A DNA stretch of 64,000 bases from Botrimarina mediterranea. GTDB taxonomy: Bacteria > Planctomycetota > Planctomycetia > Pirellulales > Lacipirellulaceae. Shown here piece by piece: positions 7,879-16,838 of this stretch (the stretch's first letter is position 1; each line of letters opens with the position of its first letter). A model generated the notes under the pieces. The model had not been told where the DNA came from and did no database searches. It saw nothing but the letters and a program-made list of their open reading frames with translations. The stretch covers positions 4,435,363 to 4,499,362 of the forward strand of contig NZ_CP036349.1 of the NCBI RefSeq assembly GCF_007753265.1, read 5' to 3'. Both the position numbers and the translations under genes were made by a program.

Positions 7879-10800
7879 ATGATGATGCCCCAGTGTTTCC
7901 AAGGCAGACCGTACCGAACTAGGTGTCGGAATAGCAGCCTGCTGTTACTGATCTGTGTATTGTGCCACGTCGGCTGCTCTGAGCAAGCAACGCCGCCGGT
8001 CGGGCAATCGCCAGCGCAGGCGACGCCGCTTGAACCGCCACGGAAGGTGGTGGGGTCCGTCCTTTGCTTAACAACGGAGACCTACCCCGCGGATGGCGTC
8101 TTCGCCGACCGACTTCTCCGTGAGATCGTCAGGCAAGGCGTGCTGATTGCAGCGCGTGACGAGCTGAGGATGATCACCCGCGACGAAGCGCTCGGGGAAC
8201 GATTCCCCGAGTTTGGGGGATCGGAGGGGGAGCCGGCCCACCAAGCCAAGCACGCCATAGGATTGAAATCGCAGTTCAATGATGACGGCGGTTGGAACGC
8301 TCGACTCTACGTAGAAGACGGCCCTCAGTACGCGCCGATTTGGGAAGCCGAAGCGGGCGGCGGTGGCGGGGACGTTCGGTCGCGCTATCCCCGACTCGTC
8401 GCCGAGGTGACGAACGCAACCGACCTCATCGCCAAGAGCTTATCTGCCGCCGGCGGCTCCGAATCGCTTGCCACAACGGAGTCGGGTTCAAGTCCTTCGG
8501 CTGAGATCGAGTCCTGGTTGGGAGAGATGAACTTCGCGTCTCAATTTGCTGCGATAAGGGCCGGTCATCAAGCGATCCGCCGTGATGGCGACTCGGTCGA
8601 GTGGCTTGGAGTGTTATCGCGGTCCTACGCTCATTTGTCGGCGCTGACCAACCACACCTGGTCGAGTCAGAGCGATGTCTTCGCCGCGCGATCGCTTCTT
8701 TACGCCGAGAGGATGTTCAAGCTCGCCGAAGGCGAGCCACTGCCGCATTGGAATCGCGCGTACGTCTACGCGATTCTTGGGCTGCATGCGCTGGCGCTGG
8801 AAGAGTTCGAGGCGGCCTCTGCCTTACCGGGCGATGGCGACGATCCACCCGAGTGGGCTTCGCTTATTGCGCCGATCGCGAAGTACGATCACGAAGCGCT
8901 CGCTCAATGCGCCGAACATCGCCCCGATCTTGCCGAGACCGCGGCGTTCGCGCAGTGGAATCTCTACTACTCCTACTTGCATGGCCGATGGGTCTATGAG
9001 AAGGGCAGCGCGGCTATGGCGGAATGCCCGGAAGCCTACGGCGTTTACGCGGCGATGGCGAATTGGAACGCCTTAGCGATTAAGCGGATTGGCTCGGGCG
9101 CCGGTGCGCAGGCGTTTGGAGAGTTGCTGCCAAGGCGGTTGGCGTCGCTCGGCTCCTTGCCCAAGCGGGTCCGGCCATTGCTGGTCAAGAAGTTGGACCT
9201 GATCGGGGGGGTATTCGGCCGGACAACGTCTTCATACCTTAGCCCGCGCCCGATGGAAATCGCCCACGCATTGCGAGAGGCCTCGCTCGAAGGTCCGGTC
9301 GAAGAGTTCTCCTGGCCGGTCCTGGCCGAACTCATCGCCCAAGAGCAGTTCACCCAAGCGGCGAATCTGCTACGGGTGTCAGGGGACGCGGTCGAACACT
9401 CCAAAGAAAGCCTAGTAGCGCAGCTCCGACCACTGGTCGAGGGGCATCGCTACGCGCCCTTCGTAGAGAGCCACACATTCTCTCCGCGCCAACAAGACGA
9501 GTCCAAGGCGACGCTCCGTAAGCTCACGATCGTTGACCCCCGCGGCGTGATGGTGAACATGCTCTCCAGCGTCTGGGACGTGCCGGTCGCAGGATTGAAA
9601 TGCGGCACGGAACTGGGCGTCAACGCTGTGGCGTATCGTTCGCGCACCGTTCCCGCTCTGCTGGAAGCCGACCACGGCCTGGTGTTGCGTTGGCGCAAAC
9701 ATTTCTCGGACGAGGATCACCAGAGCATCCTCGCCGATATCGCCACGGTCAGCCCGTACGCGCCCCAGGCCCAGCGTCTGAAGTTCGCCGAGGCAGACAA
9801 TCCCGACAGGGAGACAGTCAAGAGCTGGGAAGCAGAACTACGCGACGACCCGCTCGGTTGGATGGCGGCGGCTTGGCAGTACAAGCGTCTGGGGGACGAC
9901 GAGAACGCGATCCGTTGCTATCGGCGTTCGATCGACATCAGCCCCTGCATGGACTCGGTCCGCGCGTTGTCCGAAATCTACTATCGGAAAGGAGACAAAG
10001 ACCGGTGGGAGCAGACCCTCAAGAGTTACTTGAAGCTCGAAGACTTGGGCCTCGCACACGCCCAGATTCACCGGGAGATCGCTAACGAGCACCTATCGCT
10101 TCGTGCGTGGAAGCAAGCGGAGCCTCACGCTTTGGAAGCAGCCCAGACCTACTCATCCTGGGGGCTCTTGCTAGCCTCGCGCGTCTACGAAGGGATGCAG
10201 GACCAGAAGTCCTCCGAGCACTTCGCCGCAGAAGCGTCGCGGAGCTATCCGTCTGGCTACACAGGCACCGAGTGGTATTTCTGGACGCAACGCAACGGCA
10301 AAGGCGACCGAGAAGGCGCCCGCGCTATCGCGGCAAAGAGCATCGCCGTCGCTGAACAGCACAGATACTATGACTCACAGCTCCGTGTAGCCATCTACCG
10401 CTGGCTGGAGGGCGATCTCGTCGCCGCCTTGTCCCAAGTCGAGGGACCGCTCCAGTCGTTGCCCGATTCCAACGATCCATGGACCCGCGCCTACAATCTG
10501 TTCCTTGCGGCATCGATCGCCGCCGAACTCAAAGATGCTGACGCGGTCCAAAGATCGATCGTTAAGGTGCGATCCCTGGTCGAAGCCAAGGAGATTCAGG
10601 ATTACCCCAACTGGATTGTTGTGTTGGATGTCATGTCCGACGCCTTCTCGGGCAAACAGCCCGCCGATGAGTTCTATGCAATCTTCGAGAAGGCCGTCGC
10701 TGAGTCGACCGATGGCTACCGTTGCGACTACTACTACTTCCTGGGAGCGGCTCTGGAACACACCGGACAAACAGAGTTGTCGAATAAGTACTATGGTCTG

Positions 10801-11034
10801 GCGGCGTTCCAGTCCCCTTTTGACCGCTACTCGGCGACTCTAGCAGGGCGTCGTTTGGTTTCGCGGCGCGGAACCGACCGGGGCGGACTGCCAGTGGCGT
10901 ACGCCGCAATGGAGAAGGTGGCCGAGGCAAAGCAGCAAACCGCTTCGGAGGAAGACGTCCAGGAAGCAGGGGCCGAAACTGAGGCGTCGAGCGCGGACGG
11001 TGGCCGTTCCGAGAAGTCTATGTCCGAGGGGTGA
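7879..11034 (+). CDS. Large TPR-like lipoprotein
   Basis: The protein has 1051 residues from ATG 7879. A basic N-terminus and the hydrophobic stretch SLLLLICVLCHVGC end in a lipobox, so it should be lipid-anchored. Much of the length is helical with tetratricopeptide-like units; the clearest run is near residues 660-780 (DPLGWMAAAWQYKRLGDDE, then NAIRCYRRSIDISP and SEIYYRKGDKDRW), with further units towards the C-terminus. Residues about 55-150 form a separate non-repeat domain. The last 50 residues are low-complexity and acidic. TPR scaffolds mediate protein-protein contacts; no partner is indicated by the neighbours. It stands alone as a transcript convergent with the oxidase operon. Confidence 0.75.
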   Translation: MMMPQCFQGRPYRTRCRNSSLLLLICVLCHVGCSEQATPPVGQSPAQATPLEPPRKVVGSVLCLTTETYPADGVFADRLLREIVRQGVLIAARDELRMITRDEALGERFPEFGGSEGEPAHQAKHAIGLKSQFNDDGGWNARLYVEDGPQYAPIWEAEAGGGGGDVRSRYPRLVAEVTNATDLIAKSLSAAGGSESLATTESGSSPSAEIESWLGEMNFASQFAAIRAGHQAIRRDGDSVEWLGVLSRSYAHLSALTNHTWSSQSDVFAARSLLYAERMFKLAEGEPLPHWNRAYVYAILGLHALALEEFEAASALPGDGDDPPEWASLIAPIAKYDHEALAQCAEHRPDLAETAAFAQWNLYYSYLHGRWVYEKGSAAMAECPEAYGVYAAMANWNALAIKRIGSGAGAQAFGELLPRRLASLGSLPKRVRPLLVKKLDLIGGVFGRTTSSYLSPRPMEIAHALREASLEGPVEEFSWPVLAELIAQEQFTQAANLLRVSGDAVEHSKESLVAQLRPLVEGHRYAPFVESHTFSPRQQDESKATLRKLTIVDPRGVMVNMLSSVWDVPVAGLKCGTELGVNAVAYRSRTVPALLEADHGLVLRWRKHFSDEDHQSILADIATVSPYAPQAQRLKFAEADNPDRETVKSWEAELRDDPLGWMAAAWQYKRLGDDENAIRCYRRSIDISPCMDSVRALSEIYYRKGDKDRWEQTLKSYLKLEDLGLAHAQIHREIANEHLSLRAWKQAEPHALEAAQTYSSWGLLLASRVYEGMQDQKSSEHFAAEASRSYPSGYTGTEWYFWTQRNGKGDREGARAIAAKSIAVAEQHRYYDSQLRVAIYRWLEGDLVAALSQVEGPLQSLPDSNDPWTRAYNLFLAASIAAELKDADAVQRSIVKVRSLVEAKEIQDYPNWIVVLDVMSDAFSGKQPADEFYAIFEKAVAESTDGYRCDYYYFLGAALEHTGQTELSNKYYGLAAFQSPFDRYSATLAGRRLVSRRGTDRGGLPVAYAAMEKVAEAKQQTASEEDVQEAGAETEASSADGGRSEKSMSEG

Positions 11035-11122
11035 CACGCGACGGCGCCGGATAGGAACGACGAGCCCTCTCTGGCGATGAGGCCAGACCAAGCGATGATT
11101 CTCGGAATGCGATGAAGCTTCC

Positions 11123-12229
11123 CTAGTCGGCCGCGAGAGACGAGTAATAGAGAGCCACATCGCGGTACATTGCTTCAGGCAGGCCAGCGGCGATGGGGTC
11201 CATCAGACGCGCGTTTGTGCCGCCACGGTGGCCGGTGTGGAAAAGGCGGAGTTGCCGCTCGAGATACCAAGCCGGCTGGCCCGCCAGCCGTGGATATTCA
11301 TCCGCAATCGGTAGTTCACCCGGTCCGTGGCAGTCGATACACGACGGCACATTGGCGTCGGGTAGGCCGTGCTCGGCAATCTGACGCCCGCGAGCGATCG
11401 CGTCCCTATCCTCTTGAAACCCTGACAGGGCCGTGGCGTCGGTGCTCGACGCCGACATCTCGCCGAAGTGGTTCGCGAAGGCGCGGCGTTCCTCGTCCGT
11501 GAGCACCGCCGCGACGGTTTGCATGACACCGCTATGGCGCTCGCCGGCGGTGTAGGCCTCCAACGATTCGAGCAAGTACTGGGCGGGCTGGCCCACCAAG
11601 CGCGGAAACGCCCCACCGGGACCGCCACGTCCGTCGGCGCCGTGGCAACGCGTACAAGTTGCGAGCGGCGCCGTGGCGACTCCATCGGCAGTGGGAAGCG
11701 GCGTCAGTCCATTCTCTTGTGAAATCAGGCGGGCGTACTCATCGCGGTCGATCTGCGGCAATCGGACAAGAAACGCGACGACATCCCACACCTCGTCGGG
11801 CCGCTGCTGAGTGGGCCAAGCAGGCATACCCGCGAAGAGGATGCCGTGCTGGACCACGTAATAGAGTTCGCGGGCTTTGCGACGCTCGACGAGCGGCGAA
11901 AGCAAGGGTGGCGTCGGCGTCATCGCCAGAGCGACGGGCGATCGCGCGCGCAAGGGGCTGCCGTGGCAGTTGGCGCACGCGGTCTCGTAGTGGCCCGCGC
12001 CCCGCCGCACACGCCCCGGGTCATCGAGTTCGGGGGCCTCGATTCCCAGGCTGTGCGTGGCGACCGAGCGATTTTTCGAGAACGCCAAGAACCACTTCGT
12101 AATTGCCCAATGGCCCGAGCTCGCCCGGATCGGAGCGACCCCGGTCACCACGACGATCGAACCGAGCATCGCCAGCAATCCGAGGAAGACGGCGAGCGTC
12201 GTCGCGCGTTGCTTGAGACGAAGTTTCAT
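11123..12229 (-). CDS. Membrane-anchored triheme cytochrome c
   Basis: The protein has 368 residues. An N-terminal hydrophobic segment (residues about 11-33) anchors or exports it. Three class I heme sites follow: CANCH (85-89), CTRCH (193-197) and CIDCH (298-302). The second and third lie in similar modules that share FPRLVGQPAQYLLESL and YPRLAGQPAWYLERQL, like tandem c4/c553-type domains. Its ATG overlaps the ctaG stop as ATGA. As the last gene of the oxidase operon it probably delivers electrons to the caa3-type oxidase. Confidence 0.92.
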   Translation of the reverse strand: MKLRLKQRATTLAVFLGLLAMLGSIVVVTGVAPIRASSGHWAITKWFLAFSKNRSVATHSLGIEAPELDDPGRVRRGAGHYETACANCHGSPLRARSPVALAMTPTPPLLSPLVERRKARELYYVVQHGILFAGMPAWPTQQRPDEVWDVVAFLVRLPQIDRDEYARLISQENGLTPLPTADGVATAPLATCTRCHGADGRGGPGGAFPRLVGQPAQYLLESLEAYTAGERHSGVMQTVAAVLTDEERRAFANHFGEMSASSTDATALSGFQEDRDAIARGRQIAEHGLPDANVPSCIDCHGPGELPIADEYPRLAGQPAWYLERQLRLFHTGHRGGTNARLMDPIAAGLPEAMYRDVALYYSSLAAD

Positions 12230-12858
12230 GGCGCCGCCTCAGCTACGTCGTGTCGGCTCCGAAGCAATTCCCACGTTAACCACAAGCCGCCGCTCAGGTA
12301 GGCGACTCCGCCGACGACGATCATGACAACGCCACCCAGCTGCTGATCGGCGAGAGCCGACATCGTCTCATGGCCCGTGTTATGCGAGTAAAGCGGTCGG
12401 GGCGCTAGCGCGAGCAGGGCGCCGAGCAGCGTCATGTGCATGGACGTGAGCAGAAGACCAATCACCCCCGCGGCGCGGCGCCCATGGTCGCGGCGGGGGT
12501 CTCCGCCAAAGGCGGAAAGCCACACCCACAGGCCGGCGAGCAGGAATGAACCTTGCTCGGCAATCAATCCCCAAGTGCTTTCCCGGGCGAGGTGATGCGG
12601 CGCCGGGGCGTGCCACGCCCAGACCAGCACGAGTTCGCCCACCGAGGCGGGGATCGGCGCAAACAACGCGGGCGCTCGCTGGGTCGGGTCGAAGCGGCTT
12701 CCCGCCGCTGCAAAAGCCAGCAGGGGCGCCGCGACGGCAACCACGAGCATGTGCATCAGCATGTGTCCGAAGAACGCGTAGTGGGCGAGTTCGCGAAACG
12801 GCCCCAACCAAGCAACGGCGAGTGCTGCGATTCCGGCGATGAGCAGTCCCATTCGCAT
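12226..12858 (-). CDS. ctaG: CtaG-family cytochrome c oxidase assembly protein
   Basis: The protein has 210 residues from ATG 12858; a TTG at 12867 is also in frame. It is a polytopic membrane protein of the CtaG_Cox (caa3_CtaG) family. Conserved features include the His-rich helix FFGHMLMHMLVVAVAAPLLA, WAWHAP and a second His/Met-rich helix with TSMHMTLLGALL. These helices are thought to help copper loading or assembly of caa3 oxidase. Its start overlaps the upstream stop as TGATG and its stop overlaps the cytochrome c start as ATGA. It is unrelated to the Cox11-type protein also called CtaG. Confidence 0.92.
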   Translation of the reverse strand: MRMGLLIAGIAALAVAWLGPFRELAHYAFFGHMLMHMLVVAVAAPLLAFAAAGSRFDPTQRAPALFAPIPASVGELVLVWAWHAPAPHHLARESTWGLIAEQGSFLLAGLWVWLSAFGGDPRRDHGRRAAGVIGLLLTSMHMTLLGALLALAPRPLYSHNTGHETMSALADQQLGGVVMIVVGGVAYLSGGLWLTWELLRSRHDVAEAAP

Positions 12859-13262
12859 CAGTGACAAGTCTCCACGAAAAGAGCGACCGCCGCGACGAAC
12901 AGAGTCGCGACGAGGCTAAGGCCCGCCAGAAGGGTGGTCGCGTATCCAAGGAAGCGGTGACGGTCCTCTGCACTGTCGGTGTCGTAGCCGTAGCCTTCGG
13001 GGGCTCCGCGGATGCGGCGGTATCCGAACCACCCGTTCACCACGATAAGAGCGACGGCCAGGAGGGTGTAGACGGCAAAGGCAACACGCACGGGCGCTAG
13101 CGAAAGTGAGTCGCCGGCAAACTTCTCACACCAAACCGCAGCCGTGATGTAACAGGCCATGAAATGCGCGGCCCAGACCGCCGGCGAGACAAAGATCGCC
13201 AGCAGCGATTCGTCGCTTTCATTAGCGGTCGGTACGGCGTTGGGAGGGGGCGCGTCCATCAT
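12858..13262 (-). CDS. Three-helix membrane protein of the oxidase operon
   Basis: The protein has 134 residues; its ATG (13262) overlaps the stop of the subunit I/III gene as ATGA. Three hydrophobic segments are visible: AIFVSPAVWAAHFMACYITA, VAFAVYTLLAVALIVVNGWF and TTLLAGLSLVATLFVAAVAL. No cofactor motif is seen, although there are isolated His and Cys residues in the first and last helices. Its place between the catalytic subunit and ctaG suggests an assembly factor or an accessory subunit comparable to small subunit IV. I recognise the operon position more than the sequence. Confidence 0.75.
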   Translation of the reverse strand: MMDAPPPNAVPTANESDESLLAIFVSPAVWAAHFMACYITAAVWCEKFAGDSLSLAPVRVAFAVYTLLAVALIVVNGWFGYRRIRGAPEGYGYDTDSAEDRHRFLGYATTLLAGLSLVATLFVAAVALFVETCH

Positions 13263-15787
13263 TTGGAAAGCAAGGGGAAGCCGGCGATAACGCCGACCGT
13301 CAGCGCCACGGTTAGCGCGAGGAAGTGCCAGTACAGCGTTACATTGGTAATGTCGGCGTCGTGTCGCGCGGTCATAAGGCCGGCGCTGCGGCGGGCTAGG
13401 CAATAGAGTTGCATCAACACGCCCACCAACGCGTGCAGGACCGTCCAGCCGACTAGTAGCCAAACGATCGCGTCGTAGGAGTGTCTGGTGGGATCGAGAC
13501 CGGTGACCCAGGGCGCCGCGTAGAGCGCCGCGGCGCCCCCCACGGTCAGCAGGGCGGCGGTCCCCAGCGTGAAGTAGAAGACGCCGCTTCGATCGGCCCG
13601 GTTAAGGCGCCATGCGGCGATCGTCATCCCGTAGGCCAGCAACATCAGCAGCCCCCCAGCCACGGGCCACATGACGCCGGGACCCGCCGACGTTTCGGGC
13701 GGGAAGTCGTCGTGGATTGTCCAGTAGAAGAAGTAGCCGAACACGAGCGAGATGAACGCCGTCGCGTCGCCGAGCATGGTGATGAACATGGCCCACCAAC
13801 CCACGGACGAGGGCCCCGAAATATAAATCGGGAGCTCTAGGCCAAGGCCGACGTTCTTCGTTTCCTTTTCCGGTGCTCGCGCTGTGCCGGTCCACAGCCA
13901 GATGAGGATCGTCGCCACCGCGCCAGCGCCGCTCAGCAACGAGGGCGTCCACCAGTGGTAGGTGCCGAAGATGAAGACGCCGCCGGTGAACGCCGCGCTT
14001 ATCATGGGCAAGAACGTCGGCCCCGGCACGCGTAGGCACTGTTCTGGGCGGGCGTCGATCACCGACGTGACGAGCGTCTCGCGTAGCCCTTCCTCAGCGT
14101 CGGGCAGATAGAACCGCCCGTCGTCGATGTCACGGACCAAATCCTCCTGATCCCAGAGGGGGTAGCGGCTCTTGATGATCGGGACCGAGCGGATGCCCCA
14201 CGGTTTGAGGGGCATCTCAGCCAGCCACTCGAGCGTCCCGGCGTCCCACGGGTTGCGGGGGGCATAGGGCTCTTTGCCCTTCGGTCGAACGATGTCCCAC
14301 AGCACCACCAGAAAGCCCAAGGCCAGCACGAAGGCGCCGACCGTTGAGATCAAGTTTAGTGTTTCGAAGCCCATTCCTGCCGGATAGGTATAGACCCGCC
14401 GGGGCATCCCCAGCAGACCGGTCCAGTGCATCGGTAGAAACGTGATGTTGAACCCAACTAGCAGCAGCCAGAACGCGATCTTTCCCAAGCGCGGTGAGAG
14501 TTGCTTCGCAGTAGCCAAGGGGTAGTAGTAGTAGGCGCCGCCAATCAGGGGGAAGATCGTCCCGCCAACCAGTACATAGTGCAGATGGCCAACGACGAAG
14601 TAAGTGTCGTGAGCCTGGAGATCGAAGGGAGCGACCGCGACCATCACCCCAGTCAGGCCGCCGAAGACAAACGTCGCGAGGCTGGCGAAGATGAAGAGCA
14701 GCGGCACTGACACAACCACCCTGCCCGCCACGAGCGTTGCGAGGAAGCAAAACAGTTGGATACCCGTGGGGATCGCCACGGCCTGTGAAGCCGCAGAGAA
14801 AACGCCCAGTGTCACCGCGGGCAGTCCCGTGGTGAACATGTGGTGCACCCACAGGCCGAAGCTCAAGAAGCCGGTGCCGACCGCGGCGAGCACCACCCAG
14901 CCGTAGCCCACGATCGGCGTGCGGGCGAACGTAGGCACAATCATCGCCATCAACGCGACGGACGGCAGGAACACGATGTAGACCTCCGGGTGGCCGAAGA
15001 TCCAGAACAAGTGCTGCCACAGCATTGGATCGCCGCCCCGACTGGGGTCGAAGAAAGGCCAGTCGAAGGCGCGTTCCATCTCTAGCAGAATGTCACCGGC
15101 GATCAGCGGCGGGAACGCGAACAGAATCATTCCGGCAACCACCAGGATGTACCACCCGTACAGCGGGATCAGATTGATCCGCATCCCCGGCGGGCGGCAC
15201 TTGAGCACGCCGACGATGAGCTCCACCGCCGCGGCGATCGAAGCGATCTCGATGAACGACAAACCCAATAGCCAGATATCGGCCCCGATCCCCGGCTGAT
15301 AGTCGGTGGTCATCGGCGGGTACATGAACCAGCCGCCCTTGGGGGCGGCGTCGAAAAACAGCGAGCCGCAAACGAACACCCCACCGATCAAGAAGCTGTA
15401 ATAGCCGTAAGCCGAAAGCCGCGGAAAGGGCAGGTCGCGCGCGCCCATCATCTGGGGCAGCAGGAGGATTGAGATCGCTTCGAAGATCGGCACGGCAAAC
15501 AAGAACATCATCACCGAGCCGTGCATGGTGAAGATCTGATTGTACCGGTCCGCCGACAAGAACTCGGCGCCCGGCGTCGCGAGTTGCACCCGCATCAAGA
15601 GTGCAAGCACCCCCGCAAACAGAAAGAAGCAGCCCGAAGTGACCGTGTACCAAAGACCGACTTCGGTGTTGTTCACCGCGGACCAATAACGCCAACCGCG
15701 CGGCGTACGCCACGTTTCCAGGAGCCGTTGCTCTTGGACGTTCTTCGGTGCGCCCTCGGGGGCGTCGTTATCGGCGGGGCTGTTCAC
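13259..15787 (-). CDS. ctaD: Cytochrome c oxidase subunit I-III fusion
   Basis: The protein has 842 residues, far longer than subunit I alone (about 550), because subunit III is fused at the C-terminus. In the subunit I part, H89 (QIFTMHG) is a low-spin heme ligand. GHPEVY (265-270) carries the Cu_B His, the D-channel Glu and the Tyr crosslinked to that His. HH at 315-316 completes Cu_B, and VVGHLHYV (H401, H403) supplies the heme a3 and heme a ligands. Glu in HPEV fits an A1-type heme-copper oxidase. Residues from about 640 onward (SSVGWWAMFITMLGDATAF) resemble subunit III. ATGA overlaps couple it to both neighbours. It reduces O2 to water and pumps protons. Confidence 0.95.
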   Translation of the reverse strand: MNSPADNDAPEGAPKNVQEQRLLETWRTPRGWRYWSAVNNTEVGLWYTVTSGCFFLFAGVLALLMRVQLATPGAEFLSADRYNQIFTMHGSVMMFLFAVPIFEAISILLLPQMMGARDLPFPRLSAYGYYSFLIGGVFVCGSLFFDAAPKGGWFMYPPMTTDYQPGIGADIWLLGLSFIEIASIAAAVELIVGVLKCRPPGMRINLIPLYGWYILVVAGMILFAFPPLIAGDILLEMERAFDWPFFDPSRGGDPMLWQHLFWIFGHPEVYIVFLPSVALMAMIVPTFARTPIVGYGWVVLAAVGTGFLSFGLWVHHMFTTGLPAVTLGVFSAASQAVAIPTGIQLFCFLATLVAGRVVVSVPLLFIFASLATFVFGGLTGVMVAVAPFDLQAHDTYFVVGHLHYVLVGGTIFPLIGGAYYYYPLATAKQLSPRLGKIAFWLLLVGFNITFLPMHWTGLLGMPRRVYTYPAGMGFETLNLISTVGAFVLALGFLVVLWDIVRPKGKEPYAPRNPWDAGTLEWLAEMPLKPWGIRSVPIIKSRYPLWDQEDLVRDIDDGRFYLPDAEEGLRETLVTSVIDARPEQCLRVPGPTFLPMISAAFTGGVFIFGTYHWWTPSLLSGAGAVATILIWLWTGTARAPEKETKNVGLGLELPIYISGPSSVGWWAMFITMLGDATAFISLVFGYFFYWTIHDDFPPETSAGPGVMWPVAGGLLMLLAYGMTIAAWRLNRADRSGVFYFTLGTAALLTVGGAAALYAAPWVTGLDPTRHSYDAIVWLLVGWTVLHALVGVLMQLYCLARRSAGLMTARHDADITNVTLYWHFLALTVALTVGVIAGFPLLSK

Positions 15788-16836
15788 TCCAGTCCTTGCA
15801 GGTAGGCGATCAGACTTGCTAAATCGGCGTCCGATAGCGTGTGAAAGCCGGGCATCACCGCCATCGGCTTGATGCTTTGCGGATCGGTGATCCAGCGTCG
15901 GAGATTATCGGGTGAATTCTCAAGGCTTCCCGCGGCGAGGCTCCTCCGGCTGCCAAGGTGCGTGAGGTCCGGCGCGATCGAACCGTCGGCGGGCGTGCCC
16001 CGGACCGAATGGCAGGCGCCGCAGCCGCTCTTAAGGAACACCTCACTTCCGCGGCGTGCCTCCGATCCCGACGGATCGACGGCGTCTTGGGCTTGTTGTC
16101 GCAACCAAGTGTCGAACTCCGCTCGTGGCATCACGACAACATCGAAAGCCATCTTCGCATGCGACGCGCCACAGTACTCGGCACAGACTCCCCGGTAGGT
16201 CCCGACGGTCGTGGGCCAGAGCGTCAGTCGTGTCTGACGACCGGGGATCATGTCTACCTTTCCGCCTAGCGAGGGGATCCAGAACCCGTGAATCACATCC
16301 GCGCTACGCAAATCAAACTGTACCGGCTCGCCAGCCGGCAACCGCACTTCGTTGGCCAGCTCAAACGAGCCGCCATCGGGCGTGGGATAAATGATTCGCC
16401 ACCACCAGCGGACGCCGACGGCTTCAACGTGCAGGCTCCCCCCAGGCGCGGGCCGCACCAGCGCCGGCAAAATCGCCAGGCCGAACATCAGCAGGATGGT
16501 TAGCAGAAGGGTCGGTACGACCACACCGCCACCGATCACCCATTGTCGTGAAGACCGCGTGTCGTGCGGGTAGGGAGCGATCCGCAGCACGTAGACGGCC
16601 AATCCAATGACGATCAGCCAGATCATTCCGGCGCCGATCGCCATCGCCCAGAATAGGGCGGCGATCTGCTCGGCGCCCTCGCCCGCCGGTGATAGAGCGG
16701 ACTGGGGCCCTTGGCACCCTCCGCATACCACAACTGCCGGCAGGACCAATCGTGCGATCGAACTGCGACCCCACCTACAAGTGGCTCGTCGCAGCCGATC
16801 TGTCATCGGTCCGAGCGACTGAATGGCGGCGCGCAT
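15784..16836 (-). CDS. ctaC: Cytochrome c oxidase subunit II with fused cytochrome c (caa3)
   Basis: The protein has 350 residues from ATG 16836, two bases after the exchanger stop. Longer upstream reading is possible but would overlap that gene. A lipobox (VVVCGGC, Cys41) suggests lipid anchoring, followed by two membrane helices (about 58-86 and 101-126). The Cu_A site is complete: H183, then C218, E220, C222, H226 and M229 in VCAEYCGASHAKM. A cytochrome c domain follows with CGACH (272-276) and a likely axial Met at about 328. This layout defines a caa3-type oxidase that accepts electrons through its own heme c. Confidence 0.94.
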   Translation of the reverse strand: MRAAIQSLGPMTDRLRRATCRWGRSSIARLVLPAVVVCGGCQGPQSALSPAGEGAEQIAALFWAMAIGAGMIWLIVIGLAVYVLRIAPYPHDTRSSRQWVIGGGVVVPTLLLTILLMFGLAILPALVRPAPGGSLHVEAVGVRWWWRIIYPTPDGGSFELANEVRLPAGEPVQFDLRSADVIHGFWIPSLGGKVDMIPGRQTRLTLWPTTVGTYRGVCAEYCGASHAKMAFDVVVMPRAEFDTWLRQQAQDAVDPSGSEARRGSEVFLKSGCGACHSVRGTPADGSIAPDLTHLGSRRSLAAGSLENSPDNLRRWITDPQSIKPMAVMPGFHTLSDADLASLIAYLQGLE

Positions 16837-16838
16837 GA

